Source of the DNA: Hyunsoonleella jejuensis | Lineage (GTDB): Bacteria > Bacteroidota > Bacteroidia > Flavobacteriales > Flavobacteriaceae | Assembly (NCBI RefSeq): GCF_900111025.1 | Contig: NZ_FOFN01000001.1 | Span: 1,116,001-1,180,000 of the forward strand | Direction: 5' to 3' | DNA length: 64,000 nucleotides | In this document: one piece after another, positions 45,028 to 54,785 of the stretch | Position numbering within the stretch: the stretch's first letter is position 1 | Layout: the number at the start of each line of letters is the position of its first letter | The notes under the pieces: generated by a model | What the model was told of the DNA's origin: nothing | Seen by the model: the letters and a program-made list of their open reading frames with translations, nothing else | The model's database searches: none | Translations under genes and position numbers: made by a program

Positions 45028-48000
45028 ATGAAATTAAAGAACTTATGTATTGTTTTCTTTTTGACCATTGTAGGTCAAATCATGGGACAAACAGTCACTG
45101 GAACAGTTACTTCTAACGGAGGACCGTTACCAGGAGCTAACGTTACTGTAAAAAACCAATCTAAAGGAGTAGTTACAAATTTTGATGGAATGTACACCTT
45201 GGATAATCTAAGTAATGGCGATATTATTGTATATTCTTTTGTAGGTTTTATAACTAAAGAAGTTACGTATTCCGGACAAAAAGAGGTAAACGTTTTTCTA
45301 GACGAGGACTTGGTCGGTCTAGATGAAGTGGTTATTGTAACTTACGGTACACAAAGAAATACACCAGTTTCTGTTGTGAAATCAGAAGATCTTAGTGAAT
45401 TTCCAACGGCAGATTTGGGGCAAGCACTTCAAGGAAGAGCCGCTGGTGTAACTATTACAAATGGAGGTTCTCCTGGATCGCAAACCCTAGTACAAATACG
45501 AGGTGTAAACACATTTGGTGATGGTACGCCACTTTACGTTGTGGATGGTGTTTTTACTAACAGTATTAATAGTCTCGACTTATCAAGTGTAGAGAAAGTT
45601 GATATATTAAAAGATGCCGCTTCACTTGCTGTATATGGTTCAAGAGGAACCAATGGCGTGGTTTTAATTACCACAAAAAAGGGTAAGGTAGGTAAAGCAA
45701 CCTTTACAGTTCAAGCTTCTGCAGGGATTCAGGAGTTCAACAGAAGGTACGACCTTATGAATACTTCACAATATATCCAATTCTTGAGAGAAATAAATGC
45801 ACTAGTAGGACAAAATGGAGGACCAGATGACCCAGTAGGAAGAATAAATGACAACCCCTTGTTTGATGGTAATGGTATAGATACAGACTGGCAAGATGCT
45901 TATTTTAGACAAGCACCCTTATATAACGTTAACGGTAATATAAACGGCGGTAGTGAAAAAGCTAGATTTAATATAGGTTTTTCTAGGCTTAGTCAGGATG
46001 GTGTATATATAGATACTGGCTTTAACCGATCAACGTTGAATATCAATTCAGATGCTAGTATAGCTGATTGGGTAGATATAGGACAAACGCTTGCATTAGC
46101 ACACAGTGAAACAGTACTTCCAGAACAATTTGAGGGTAGAGATCCTTTGTGGAACATTATTGGGCAAGCACCCTATGTTCCTGTTATCGACCAAAATGGT
46201 CTTTTTGGTGGAACTGCTTCAGGCGATCTCAATGATGCAAGAAATCAAATTAGAGTTCAGGAGACTAACGATAACTTATCAAGATTTTCATCTATCATTG
46301 GTAGTTTATATGCTACTTTTAAATTGGCTAAAGGACTTACTTTTAGAACACAATTTGGTTTAAATGCAAATTTGAATTTATTTGATGCGCAAAATAGAGC
46401 TTTTGAAGAAGGTGGTGGTAGATTTGAAAACCCTATAAATTTTATTACTAAAAATAGACAGACAGTTTCTCAAACCATATTTACAAATACCTTAGGGTTT
46501 GATAGGACTTATGGTAAGCATTCCGTAAACGCTTCTGCCGTTTTAGAACAAACGAAAATTAAGCTAGAGTCAGCTTCCATATCTGATAATAACACAGTGT
46601 CATCAAGTATTCCCGAAGTATTTTCACCCAATGCTAGAGCCACATCTTTTTCTGTTCCAGAAAATCTAAATTCTATTCTATTTCTTGGCGGGTATGAGTT
46701 TGATAAAAGATATTCGGTAAGTGCTTCTGGACGTAGAGATACATCTTCAAGATTTTCTCCTGAAAATGCTTCAGAATGGTTTTTCTCTGGGGCATTAGGT
46801 TGGAACGTAACTAATGAATCCTTCTTTAATGTGGATTGGATTAATAATCTGAAACTAAGAGCAAGTTATGGAGAGACAGGAAATAATAGGACTGGAAATA
46901 CAGTTAACCAATTCTTGCCTACATTAGGTCTAAATTTACCTTCTTCAATTAATAATGAAACAGCAACTGGTATTAGTCCAAATAATGCAGCTAATCCTGA
47001 TATAAGATGGGAAACTCAAATTAAGCAGAACTATGGTTTTAATTTGGGCATTTTGAACGATCAGATACAGGTAACTATTGATTACTTCAAAAACAGAAGT
47101 GAGGATTTATTAATACCCGTAGAATTAGCAGCATCAGCAGGTATTCCCGGGAATGCGCAAACAGGACCATCAGTTATAAGAAATGTGGGTATTGTAGATG
47201 TAAAAGGTTTTGAGTTCACATTAGGGTACAATGATTACAAAGGAGATTTTAAATGGAATTTTTGGGCTAATTTAACAACTGCTCAAAATGTTGTTGAAAG
47301 TTTAGGTGTTAGTGGAGAACCCATTGAACGTGCTAGATTGAATCCACCATTTGCTGCTCCTTTAAATAGATTAGCAGTAGGTGAAGCTCCATTCCATTTT
47401 TTTGGTTTAGTAGCTGATGGTGTCTTTTCTACCCAAGAGCAAATAGATGCGGAGCTACCTAATAATGGTAATGCTGCTGTACCAGTTCAACCAGGCGATG
47501 TAAGGTATCTTGATATTGATGGTGATGGATTGGTTACCTTAGGTGACAGAGCTGTTATTGGTGATCCTAATCCAGACTTTACCTATGCTATTAATCTTAG
47601 AGCCGAATATAAAGGCTGGGATTTTAATGTATTACTCAATGGCGTACAAGGTGTTGATGCCTTTAATAGTAACATTTACTATTTAGAAGGTTTAGATAAT
47701 GGGTTAAATTACGGCACTCGCGTAATACGAAGATGGCAAAACCCAGGAGATATTACAGATATACCAAGATTTAGGTTTGGATCAAACATTAATAACGAAA
47801 TTTCTTCCCGTTATGTTGAAGACGCCTCTTATCTTAGGTTGAGAAACGTTACGGTTGGTTATAATCTTCCAAGTAATTGGATAAATAAATCAGGCAATGG
47901 CATAATTAAAAAGCTTAGGATTTATGTACAAGGTCAGAATTTGTTAACTTTCACTAATTACACAGGACTTGATCCAGAAATAGCACCATTTTACAATGCG

Positions 48001-48087
48001 CTAGGGCTTGTGGATGGGCTAGGAATTGACAGAAGTGCACAACCAAGACCAGTTACCGTGTTGAGCGGAATTCAAATAGAGTTTTAA
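45028..48087 (+). CDS. SusC-like TonB-dependent outer-membrane receptor
   Basis: This outer-membrane barrel imports oligosaccharides with energy from TonB. The 1019-residue protein has a signal peptide (about 1-20, ending IMGQ), a carboxypeptidase-regulatory-like domain (about 22-95, TVTGTVTSNGGPLPGANV), the plug (about 110-215, with GRAAGVTI, YVVDGVF and ILKDAASLAVYGSRGTNGV) and a C-terminal barrel ending ..SGIQIEF with a terminal Phe. The TonB box lies near DEVVIVTYG. It is paired with SusD, which acts as its lid. Confidence 0.97.
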   Translation: MKLKNLCIVFFLTIVGQIMGQTVTGTVTSNGGPLPGANVTVKNQSKGVVTNFDGMYTLDNLSNGDIIVYSFVGFITKEVTYSGQKEVNVFLDEDLVGLDEVVIVTYGTQRNTPVSVVKSEDLSEFPTADLGQALQGRAAGVTITNGGSPGSQTLVQIRGVNTFGDGTPLYVVDGVFTNSINSLDLSSVEKVDILKDAASLAVYGSRGTNGVVLITTKKGKVGKATFTVQASAGIQEFNRRYDLMNTSQYIQFLREINALVGQNGGPDDPVGRINDNPLFDGNGIDTDWQDAYFRQAPLYNVNGNINGGSEKARFNIGFSRLSQDGVYIDTGFNRSTLNINSDASIADWVDIGQTLALAHSETVLPEQFEGRDPLWNIIGQAPYVPVIDQNGLFGGTASGDLNDARNQIRVQETNDNLSRFSSIIGSLYATFKLAKGLTFRTQFGLNANLNLFDAQNRAFEEGGGRFENPINFITKNRQTVSQTIFTNTLGFDRTYGKHSVNASAVLEQTKIKLESASISDNNTVSSSIPEVFSPNARATSFSVPENLNSILFLGGYEFDKRYSVSASGRRDTSSRFSPENASEWFFSGALGWNVTNESFFNVDWINNLKLRASYGETGNNRTGNTVNQFLPTLGLNLPSSINNETATGISPNNAANPDIRWETQIKQNYGFNLGILNDQIQVTIDYFKNRSEDLLIPVELAASAGIPGNAQTGPSVIRNVGIVDVKGFEFTLGYNDYKGDFKWNFWANLTTAQNVVESLGVSGEPIERARLNPPFAAPLNRLAVGEAPFHFFGLVADGVFSTQEQIDAELPNNGNAAVPVQPGDVRYLDIDGDGLVTLGDRAVIGDPNPDFTYAINLRAEYKGWDFNVLLNGVQGVDAFNSNIYYLEGLDNGLNYGTRVIRRWQNPGDITDIPRFRFGSNINNEISSRYVEDASYLRLRNVTVGYNLPSNWINKSGNGIIKKLRIYVQGQNLLTFTNYTGLDPEIAPFYNALGLVDGLGIDRSAQPRPVTVLSGIQIEF

Positions 48088-48104
48088 ATAAAAGAATTGT
48101 TAAG

Positions 48105-49649
48105 ATGAAAAAATTTAGTAATTATTTTTTGGGTTTTGCAGCGTTGTTTGCGTTATTCCTTATAGCTGCATGTGACGAAGATGTACCTGTTGAGAATACA
48201 AATGCATTAAATCCTGAGATTTTCTTTGAGTCTCGAAGTCAAGTAGAAGCGGCTGTTAACTCAGCTTATAATCAATTTCAAACCTTATATCAGCGTGTAG
48301 GTTATGTTTTTCCGGATGCAATTTCGGATGAGGTGGTCGCTAGTGGAGATCCAAACTTTGCACCTTATAATAGGTTTGAGTTTAATGCCACTCTTGATAA
48401 TATCGCATTGTATTGGACTGCTTGTTTCAATGGTGTAGGAGCCTGTAACTTTGTTATAGGGAATGAAGACAGGATGAGAGCCAATGCTGAAGGCTCCGAT
48501 TTTTCTGACGAAGATATTGATAATGCATTAGGACAAGCCTATTACTTAAGAGCACTTTACTATTATCACTTAGTAAAGCGTTTTGGTGGTGTACCCCTAA
48601 AAATCGATGTTTTGACAGCTACTAATGACGAACCTAGGGCAACGGCGGATCAAGTTTACAATCAAATCATAGCAGACTTACAAATGTCAACCACATTAAC
48701 TTTGTCTAAAGGTGCAACGGAAAAAGGACGAGTTACAAAAGAGGCTGCCTATGCCATGCTTGGTAAAGTATATTTGCACAGGGAGTTATACCCTGAAGCT
48801 AAAGATGCCTTTAGCAATGTTACAAATCATAGTCTACTTCCAATAGAGGAATATCGTGATAACTTTAGTGAAACAGGAGAACATAATGATGAGTCTATGT
48901 TTGAGATAGGCTACAATGGAGAAGTTGGTACTGAAGCAGAGCGATGGGCGCAAACAGGTATAGGAACGTCAGAAGTAACGTTTCGCTCTCAAGACTACAC
49001 TGGATGGGCTAATGCACGGCCATCTACTAAAATTATAGAAGAGTTTGAGGAGGATGACCCAAGGTTAGACCTTGCTATTTTGCAGGATGATACCAATAGT
49101 TATGGACCAGGAGATGCTTTTCAATTTCCGTGCCCTGGATGTGTTGGTGGACCTGTTTGGTATAAGTTTTCACAATTGTATGATGAGCAAAATGTATCAC
49201 AAAATAGTGGGGTGAATGTAAGAATAATGAGGTATGCCGATGTGGTACTTATGCAAGCAGAAGTCGAAATGAATTTAAATAATAATGATGCCGCTGTAGA
49301 TTTTCTAAATGAAATAAGGGACAGGGCAGGCATGCCAAGATATGGTACTGCAACAATGGACGCAAGAGGTTTTCCAGTAAACACAAAAGAACAAATATTT
49401 GATGCTATTGTGCATGAAAGATTTGTAGAGCTGTGTGGGGAACAAGTAAGATTTGACGATTTGGTAAGATGGAATTTAGACGATCAGGAATTATCAATTT
49501 TTCCAGATGCTAATTTTAACAATCCAGATCCATCATTGAGAGTCACCAGGAATTATGATCCATCTGTACATCGTGTAATGCCAATACCTCAGAATGAGAT
49601 AGATGCGAATACACAAATGACCGGAGCGGATCAGAACCCCGGATACTAA
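48105..49649 (+). CDS. SusD/RagB-like glycan-binding lipoprotein
   Basis: This surface lipoprotein (Cys23 in FLIAACDED) of 514 residues is helical and contains TPR-like segments, as in the SusD family. Visible family features are FFESRSQVEAAVNSAYN at the N terminus, YYLRALYYYHLVKRFGGVPL (about 145-164), RYADVVLMQAEVEMN and EIRDRAGM in the C-terminal half, and ERFVELCGEQVRFDDLVRW. It begins 17 bases after susC and is followed by a terminator at 49677-49715. Confidence 0.97.
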   Translation: MKKFSNYFLGFAALFALFLIAACDEDVPVENTNALNPEIFFESRSQVEAAVNSAYNQFQTLYQRVGYVFPDAISDEVVASGDPNFAPYNRFEFNATLDNIALYWTACFNGVGACNFVIGNEDRMRANAEGSDFSDEDIDNALGQAYYLRALYYYHLVKRFGGVPLKIDVLTATNDEPRATADQVYNQIIADLQMSTTLTLSKGATEKGRVTKEAAYAMLGKVYLHRELYPEAKDAFSNVTNHSLLPIEEYRDNFSETGEHNDESMFEIGYNGEVGTEAERWAQTGIGTSEVTFRSQDYTGWANARPSTKIIEEFEEDDPRLDLAILQDDTNSYGPGDAFQFPCPGCVGGPVWYKFSQLYDEQNVSQNSGVNVRIMRYADVVLMQAEVEMNLNNNDAAVDFLNEIRDRAGMPRYGTATMDARGFPVNTKEQIFDAIVHERFVELCGEQVRFDDLVRWNLDDQELSIFPDANFNNPDPSLRVTRNYDPSVHRVMPIPQNEIDANTQMTGADQNPGY

Positions 49650-49676
49650 TTGAGTAATTTGTTTAGTTTAGTTAAT

Positions 49677-49715
49677 AAATGGGCGGAAGTTTTTCTTTTC
49701 GCTCATTTGTTTTTA
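49677..49715 (+). terminator. Imperfect terminator after susD
   Basis: AAATGGGCGGAA (49677-49688) pairs with TTTTCGCTCATTT (49697-49709) using G-U pairs, and a T run follows. It may reduce expression of the downstream VCBS gene relative to susCD. Confidence 0.6.
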
Positions 49716-49751
49716 ATTTAAGCAAATAAAGAAAGTTAAAAAGTAAACACC

Positions 49752-52700
49752 ATGTTGCGATACATTGTTATGTTGGTTTTGGGAGCAACCATTTTAGGTT
49801 GCGCAGGAAATGATGCTATAGAGAAAAATTCAGGTAATACGGATAAAGAAAAGATTTTTACTAAACTTTTACCTGAGGATACGGGTATAGTTTTTAAAAA
49901 CAACTTAGTTGAAAATGATACGTTAAACTACTTTACTTATCCTTACATATACATGGGTGGCGGTATTTCTGCTGGCGATATTAACAATGACGGCCTTACC
50001 GATTTATTCTTTTCGGGTAATATGGTGGATAACAAACTTTACCTTAATCAGGGCGAACTAAATTTTAAGGATGTTACTGAGGAATCTGGACTTTCTGGAG
50101 ATAGACGATGGTACACAGGTACAACTATGGCAGATGTAAATGGAGATGGTTTAATGGATATCTATTGCTTAGTTGCTGGACAATCTGGAAATAAAAAAAA
50201 TCAACTTTTCATTAATCAAGGCGATAATACGTTCAAAGAGCAAGCATCTAATCTTGGTTTAGATGATGCTGGTAATAGTGTTGATGCCACTTTTTTTGAT
50301 TTCGATAATGATGGTGATCTCGACGTATATGTTGCTAACTATCCCATTACACCATTTGAATACAATAGCTATCATTACAAGATGCGCATGGATAGGGTAA
50401 CAGATACAGAAACCGATAATTTATATAGAAACGATGGTGGAAAATTCACTAAAATTACAAACAACGCGGGAGTTAGGCTATATAGCCTTTCGCTTAGTGT
50501 TACAGCATCTGATATAAATAATGATGGGTGGATCGATCTTTATGTTTCCAATGATTTTGGTACACCAGATTGTTTATATATCAATCAAAAAGATGGCACG
50601 TTTAAAAACGAAATTAAGAGTGCCACGGCTCATACTGCATTTTATGGAATGGGTGTGGACATAGCAGATTTTAATAACGATGGCCATGTCGATATCATCC
50701 AAATGGATATGGATGCCTCGTCTAACAGACGCTCCAAAGCCAACATGGCTAGTATGAATCCTGAGCTTTTTGCAAATATAGAGCGTGTGGGTTTTCAGTA
50801 CCAATATATGCAGAATGCGCTTCAGATCAATACAGGGTTTAATCATCAAGGCATTCCAAAGTTCAAGGATATTTCGCGTTTAGCAGGAGTGTCTTCCACA
50901 GATTGGAGTTGGGCACCACTATTGGCTGATTTTGACAATGACGGCTATAAAGACCTGTTTGTTTCTAACGGTACAAGAAGAGAAATAAACAATAAAGACT
51001 ATTTTGAGAGCCTTCGAGGTGAAAAAAAACATGAGGATAGTTTGTTAATTAAAAGCCTAAACATTCCAACAGAACCCATTGATAATTATGTTTTTAAGAA
51101 TAATGGGGATCTCACATTTTCAAAAAGTAATGCAAACTGGGGTATTGAAGATAAGGGCTTTTCCAATGGTGCTGTTTATGTGGATTTGGATAATGATGGG
51201 GATTTAGAATTGGTCACAAATAATATAGATAATTATGCGTCTTTATTTGAAAATCATAGTGCGGATATTAGTAATCATTTAACGGTAGCTTTTAAAGGAA
51301 GCGCTAAGAACACCCATGGCATAGGAGCTAAAATACACTTGTATCATAACAATAAATATCAAGTTCAAGAGCTGTCTTTAAGTCGTGGATTTCAATCATC
51401 AATAGCACCAAAGCTTCATTTCGGGCTTGGTGATGATGAAAAAATTGATAGTTTGGTAGTTGTTTGGCCAAATCAAAAAAGCCAAAAGTTATCAGATGTC
51501 AAAATAAATACTGCAATAACTCTGGATGTAAATCAGGCTCAAGGAGGAAAGGTTGTTGAAAATAATATTGCTGCTGGTGAGTTATTTGAGAGTTTTACAG
51601 ATACACTAGCGCTATACAAGCACAAGGAGAACAGGTATGATGATTTTAAAAAGGAAATCCTTTTGCCACATAAAACGTCTCAATTTGGCCCTGGTTTATC
51701 AGTGGGCGACTTAAATGGTGATGGTTTGGATGATTTTTATGTTGGCGCCGCATCAAAATACCCGGGAGGATTATTTTTTCAGAAAAGCGACGGTACTTTT
51801 GAGCAACAAAAATTTAAGATACTGCTTGAGGATAGAAAACATGAAGACATTGGTTCGCTTATTTTTGACGCTGATAACGATGGAGATAATGACCTTTATA
51901 TTGTTAGCGGTGGAAACGAATTTAATAGTGGATCACCCATGTTAATGGATAGACTTTATGTGAATCAAGGTAATGGTGAATTCATTAAAAGTTATAATGC
52001 ATTGCCACCAATAAGCGAAAGCGGTAGTAGAGTTTACGCTTATGATTTTGATAAGGATGGTGATAAGGATTTATTTGTGGGCGGCAGGCTTGTGCCGTCA
52101 AATTATCCATACCCAGCTTCTAGTTATATATTAGAGAATATAAGTGAAGCGGGTAAGCCTAAATTTAGAAATATAACTCAGAATGTTGCTCCTGAATTAA
52201 GTAGAATAGGTTTGGTAACCGCTGCACAATGGTTTGATTATGATAATGATGGTTGGGAAGACCTCGCTGTGACAGGAGAATGGATGCAGGTTAGGGTTTT
52301 TAAAAATGATAAAGGAAAGCGTTTTACTGAAACTACTAAAGCCCTTGGTTTAGATGAAACAAGAGGTTGGTGGTTTAGTTTAGTGGCTGACGATATTGAT
52401 AATGATGGCGATATTGATTTGGTTGGAGGAAATCTTGGAGATAACTACAAGTATAAAGCTTCGGATGAGGCTACTTTTGATATTTACTTAAATGATTTTG
52501 ATGGAAACAGAACTAATGATATTGTTTTGAGTTATTATAACGAAGGGAAGCAGTATCCTGTAAGGGGTAGAGAGTGTTCTTCACAACAAATACCATCAAT
52601 TAAGAAGAAATTTAAAAATTATAATGAGTTCTCAACAGCAACGTTGAGTGATGTTTATAGTGAGAAAAAACTTGAGAACGCCATACACTATCAAGTATCT

Positions 52701-53069
52701 TCATTTAAAAGTGCCGTATTTGTAAACGAAAATGGGAAGTTTATCAGGCGCGACTTGCCTATACAGGCGCAAATTGCACCCACAAATCAAATTTTGGTAA
52801 AGGACTTTGATTCTGACGGGATTAAGGATATGGTTCTTGGCGGTAATTTATATGCTTCGGAAGTTGAAACACCTAGGGCAGATGCTGGTTATGGTACGTT
52901 TTTAAAAGGCCAAAAGGAAGGTAAAGGTTTTAATGCCTTAAGTGCCACACAAACAGGACTATTTATTGATGGTGATGTTAAAGACCTCGCGATGATTCAG
53001 GTGCAGGGAAAGTTTTACATTTTGGTAGCAAAAAACAATGATTTTTTAAAATTTGTTGCTATACTATAA
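49752..53069 (+). CDS. VCBS/FG-GAP and ASPIC/UnbV repeat lipoprotein (CRTAC1-like)
   Basis: This 1105-residue lipoprotein (GATILGCAGND, Cys17) is made of beta-propeller repeats with calcium-binding loops such as DINNDGLTD, DVNGDGLMD, DFDNDGDLD and DLDNDGDLE. An ASPIC/UnbV domain lies at about 513-590 (TVAFKGSAKNTHGIGAKIHL), and a second set of FG-GAP repeats follows (DLNGDGLDD, DADNDGDND, DFDKDGDKD, DIDNDGDID). No catalytic motif is seen. Such proteins often follow SusCD pairs in flavobacterial PULs and are thought to bind glycan or other surface proteins; the function is unknown. It sits 102 bases after susD. Confidence 0.92.
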   Translation: MLRYIVMLVLGATILGCAGNDAIEKNSGNTDKEKIFTKLLPEDTGIVFKNNLVENDTLNYFTYPYIYMGGGISAGDINNDGLTDLFFSGNMVDNKLYLNQGELNFKDVTEESGLSGDRRWYTGTTMADVNGDGLMDIYCLVAGQSGNKKNQLFINQGDNTFKEQASNLGLDDAGNSVDATFFDFDNDGDLDVYVANYPITPFEYNSYHYKMRMDRVTDTETDNLYRNDGGKFTKITNNAGVRLYSLSLSVTASDINNDGWIDLYVSNDFGTPDCLYINQKDGTFKNEIKSATAHTAFYGMGVDIADFNNDGHVDIIQMDMDASSNRRSKANMASMNPELFANIERVGFQYQYMQNALQINTGFNHQGIPKFKDISRLAGVSSTDWSWAPLLADFDNDGYKDLFVSNGTRREINNKDYFESLRGEKKHEDSLLIKSLNIPTEPIDNYVFKNNGDLTFSKSNANWGIEDKGFSNGAVYVDLDNDGDLELVTNNIDNYASLFENHSADISNHLTVAFKGSAKNTHGIGAKIHLYHNNKYQVQELSLSRGFQSSIAPKLHFGLGDDEKIDSLVVVWPNQKSQKLSDVKINTAITLDVNQAQGGKVVENNIAAGELFESFTDTLALYKHKENRYDDFKKEILLPHKTSQFGPGLSVGDLNGDGLDDFYVGAASKYPGGLFFQKSDGTFEQQKFKILLEDRKHEDIGSLIFDADNDGDNDLYIVSGGNEFNSGSPMLMDRLYVNQGNGEFIKSYNALPPISESGSRVYAYDFDKDGDKDLFVGGRLVPSNYPYPASSYILENISEAGKPKFRNITQNVAPELSRIGLVTAAQWFDYDNDGWEDLAVTGEWMQVRVFKNDKGKRFTETTKALGLDETRGWWFSLVADDIDNDGDIDLVGGNLGDNYKYKASDEATFDIYLNDFDGNRTNDIVLSYYNEGKQYPVRGRECSSQQIPSIKKKFKNYNEFSTATLSDVYSEKKLENAIHYQVSSFKSAVFVNENGKFIRRDLPIQAQIAPTNQILVKDFDSDGIKDMVLGGNLYASEVETPRADAGYGTFLKGQKEGKGFNALSATQTGLFIDGDVKDLAMIQVQGKFYILVAKNNDFLKFVAIL

Positions 53070-53163
53070 CTCATTTATAGTTACTGATAATTACCCGAAT
53101 TGGCTTCAGGCAAAAACGCTTAGTACTGCCAAAAAAACCGCTAAGTTGGCTGGTAAGCCCCAT

Positions 53164-53184
53164 GGTGGCTGAGGTTCTCGAAGC
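53164..53184. repeat. Solo degenerate copy of the GIY-YIG-associated palindrome
   Basis: GGTGGCTGAGGTTCTCGAAG at 53164-53183 matches the palindrome at 1944-1968 in its central CTGAGGTTCTCGAAG but has lost most of the outer arm pairing. It lies between two convergent genes, where it does no harm. Confidence 0.7.
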
Positions 53185-53242
53185 AAGGGTAACACCCAAA
53201 TTTTGTTATTGGTTTGAGTCGTCTTAAAAAAGGTTTTTTTAT

Positions 53243-54400
53243 TTATTGGTAGGCTTTAATGATTACATTGGCGATATCATCAAAAGGCCAGGTAATATTT
53301 CGCCTGTTAAATATGCCTAAATCGTCGTTAGATACGCCAATTTTACCATTATCCCACCAAACGGACGGCATGCCTCTTTGCGCTGCTGCCTTGGCATAAT
53401 AATCGGCATGCGTGATACGGTCAGACAAATTGTTTAAGTTTCCAGAACTCCATTCACCAAGTACTACGGGGATGCCGTTATCAATAAATTTAGCCTTTAT
53501 CTTATCCATTTCGGCATCCAAGGCTTGTTTGTCACTGTTAGTACCCCAAGTTGTATCAGTACCCCCCAATGTAAAAGGAAAAGGAAAATAAGAATGAAGG
53601 GAGACGATGACTTTCTCATCATTGTTAGGAATTTTTAGTGCGTTTATGGCAACAGGCAGCGTACTTGCTGCATAGCTTGAAATCATGATGTGCCTTGAGA
53701 TATTATTGCCTCCAGTAGCTCTTATGGCGTCCAAACTTACTTGATGGTATTGGTTTACTACATCTCTGCCCTCTGCGGTTCCGCCCGTCCATTCTTGTGG
53801 TGTGTTTTCATAACGGGGCTCGTTAAGTGTTTCAAAAATTAGATAGTCGCTATAGTTTCGAAATCTGGTTGCGATTTGTGTCCATAATTTTGATAGTCTT
53901 TTTTTTACTTCGTCGGCTTCCGCATAAGTAGGTATTATCCAAGTATCTTCATGGTGCGTATTAAGGATAACATACATGTTATTGGCTCTAGCGTAATTTA
54001 CGACCTCTTCCACACGATCCAACCACGCTTTGCTAACAGTATAATCGGGACTTGGTCCTTGGTGGAAACGCCAAGTTACTGGTATTCTTATGGTTTTAAA
54101 ACCCCTATTTGCTACTGCGTCAATCATAGCTTTTGTGGTAACAGGGTTGCCCCAATGGGTTTCGGTAGGGCCTTCAGCATCTAGGCTGTTTCCCAAATTC
54201 CAGCCTATTTTCATTTCAGAAACAATTGCAACAGATGTCATGTCTCTCATTTCTCCATCATCAAATTCGCTAGCAAAACCATCGCCATCGTTATTATCGA
54301 TTGGTGCTTCTTGTTCTGGTATTACAGTTATATTCATTGTTGGTTTATCGCATGAGGCGACCAATATAAACACAGCAAATAAAATAGTGTGAAATCTCAT
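53243..54400 (-). CDS. GH5 endoglucanase-type lipoprotein
   Basis: This 385-residue lipoprotein (Cys17 in FILVASCDKP) has one GH5 (cellulase) barrel. The acid/base Glu194 lies in ETLNEPRYE and the nucleophile Glu316 in VVLGEWSSG. Other family markers are GWNLGNSLDAEG, HWGNPVTT, IRIPVTWRFH, NTHHEDTW and VWWDNG. This pattern is usual for endo-acting beta-1,4-glucanases and close relatives that cut xyloglucan or mixed-linkage glucan. The start is the ATG at 54400; an upstream TTG at 54418 falls inside the predicted promoter. It is on the strand opposite to its PUL neighbours and convergent with the VCBS gene, so it has its own promoter. Confidence 0.93.
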   Translation of the reverse strand: MRFHTILFAVFILVASCDKPTMNITVIPEQEAPIDNNDGDGFASEFDDGEMRDMTSVAIVSEMKIGWNLGNSLDAEGPTETHWGNPVTTKAMIDAVANRGFKTIRIPVTWRFHQGPSPDYTVSKAWLDRVEEVVNYARANNMYVILNTHHEDTWIIPTYAEADEVKKRLSKLWTQIATRFRNYSDYLIFETLNEPRYENTPQEWTGGTAEGRDVVNQYHQVSLDAIRATGGNNISRHIMISSYAASTLPVAINALKIPNNDEKVIVSLHSYFPFPFTLGGTDTTWGTNSDKQALDAEMDKIKAKFIDNGIPVVLGEWSSGNLNNLSDRITHADYYAKAAAQRGMPSVWWDNGKIGVSNDDLGIFNRRNITWPFDDIANVIIKAYQ

Positions 54401-54415
54401 AGTATTCTTTTTTTG

Positions 54416-54423
54416 CAAATTTA
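54416..54423 (-). promoter_or_regulatory. Predicted -7 element of the GH5 gene
   Basis: On the minus strand the sequence reads TAAATTTG, matching TAnnTTTG. It supports the ATG at 54400 as the start. The implied leader is short (about 9 bases). Confidence 0.45.
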
Positions 54424-54785
54424 GTTAAAACTACGGATGAGCTTCATCCGTAATGATGTAAATAGTACTAGAAATGATGAATATTATTTGTGTGTTAACT
54501 AAAATAAGAGCGCACTCTAGTTTAGGGTAAGTTGTATCTTTAAATATTCTTGTTGTTTCGTGATAATTTTTTCCTAACTGAGATTAATTTTAGAAATTCA
54601 TGCTTCTTGATTTTAATGTATTACTTGACTGCTATTTTTTTTGAAACAACAAGGACTAACTTGATCAAAACATATTTTTAGAGTTTAATAATGATACGCA
54701 TCATTTGTTATATAAGATGCTCTATTTGGACTGTTGGATTATTTGGAAGGATACTAATTTAGTGTTCATAAAAAACTATATAATT
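54424..54785. other. Divergent intergenic region between GH5 and the T9SS protein
   Basis: This stretch of about 360 bases has no convincing gene. It contains an exact 11-bp inverted pair, CTTGTTGTTTC (54549-54559) and GAAACAACAAG (54643-54653), separated by 83 bases, which might be two sites for one regulator or the ends of a long loop. No copy of the ATGCWACATAT motif was found here. Frames from 54705 are open but start far before the signal peptide and are unlikely. Confidence 0.5.

Noticed and set aside
54705-54785. Upstream extension of the T9SS protein
   Set aside because: It would bury the signal peptide behind 27 residues.
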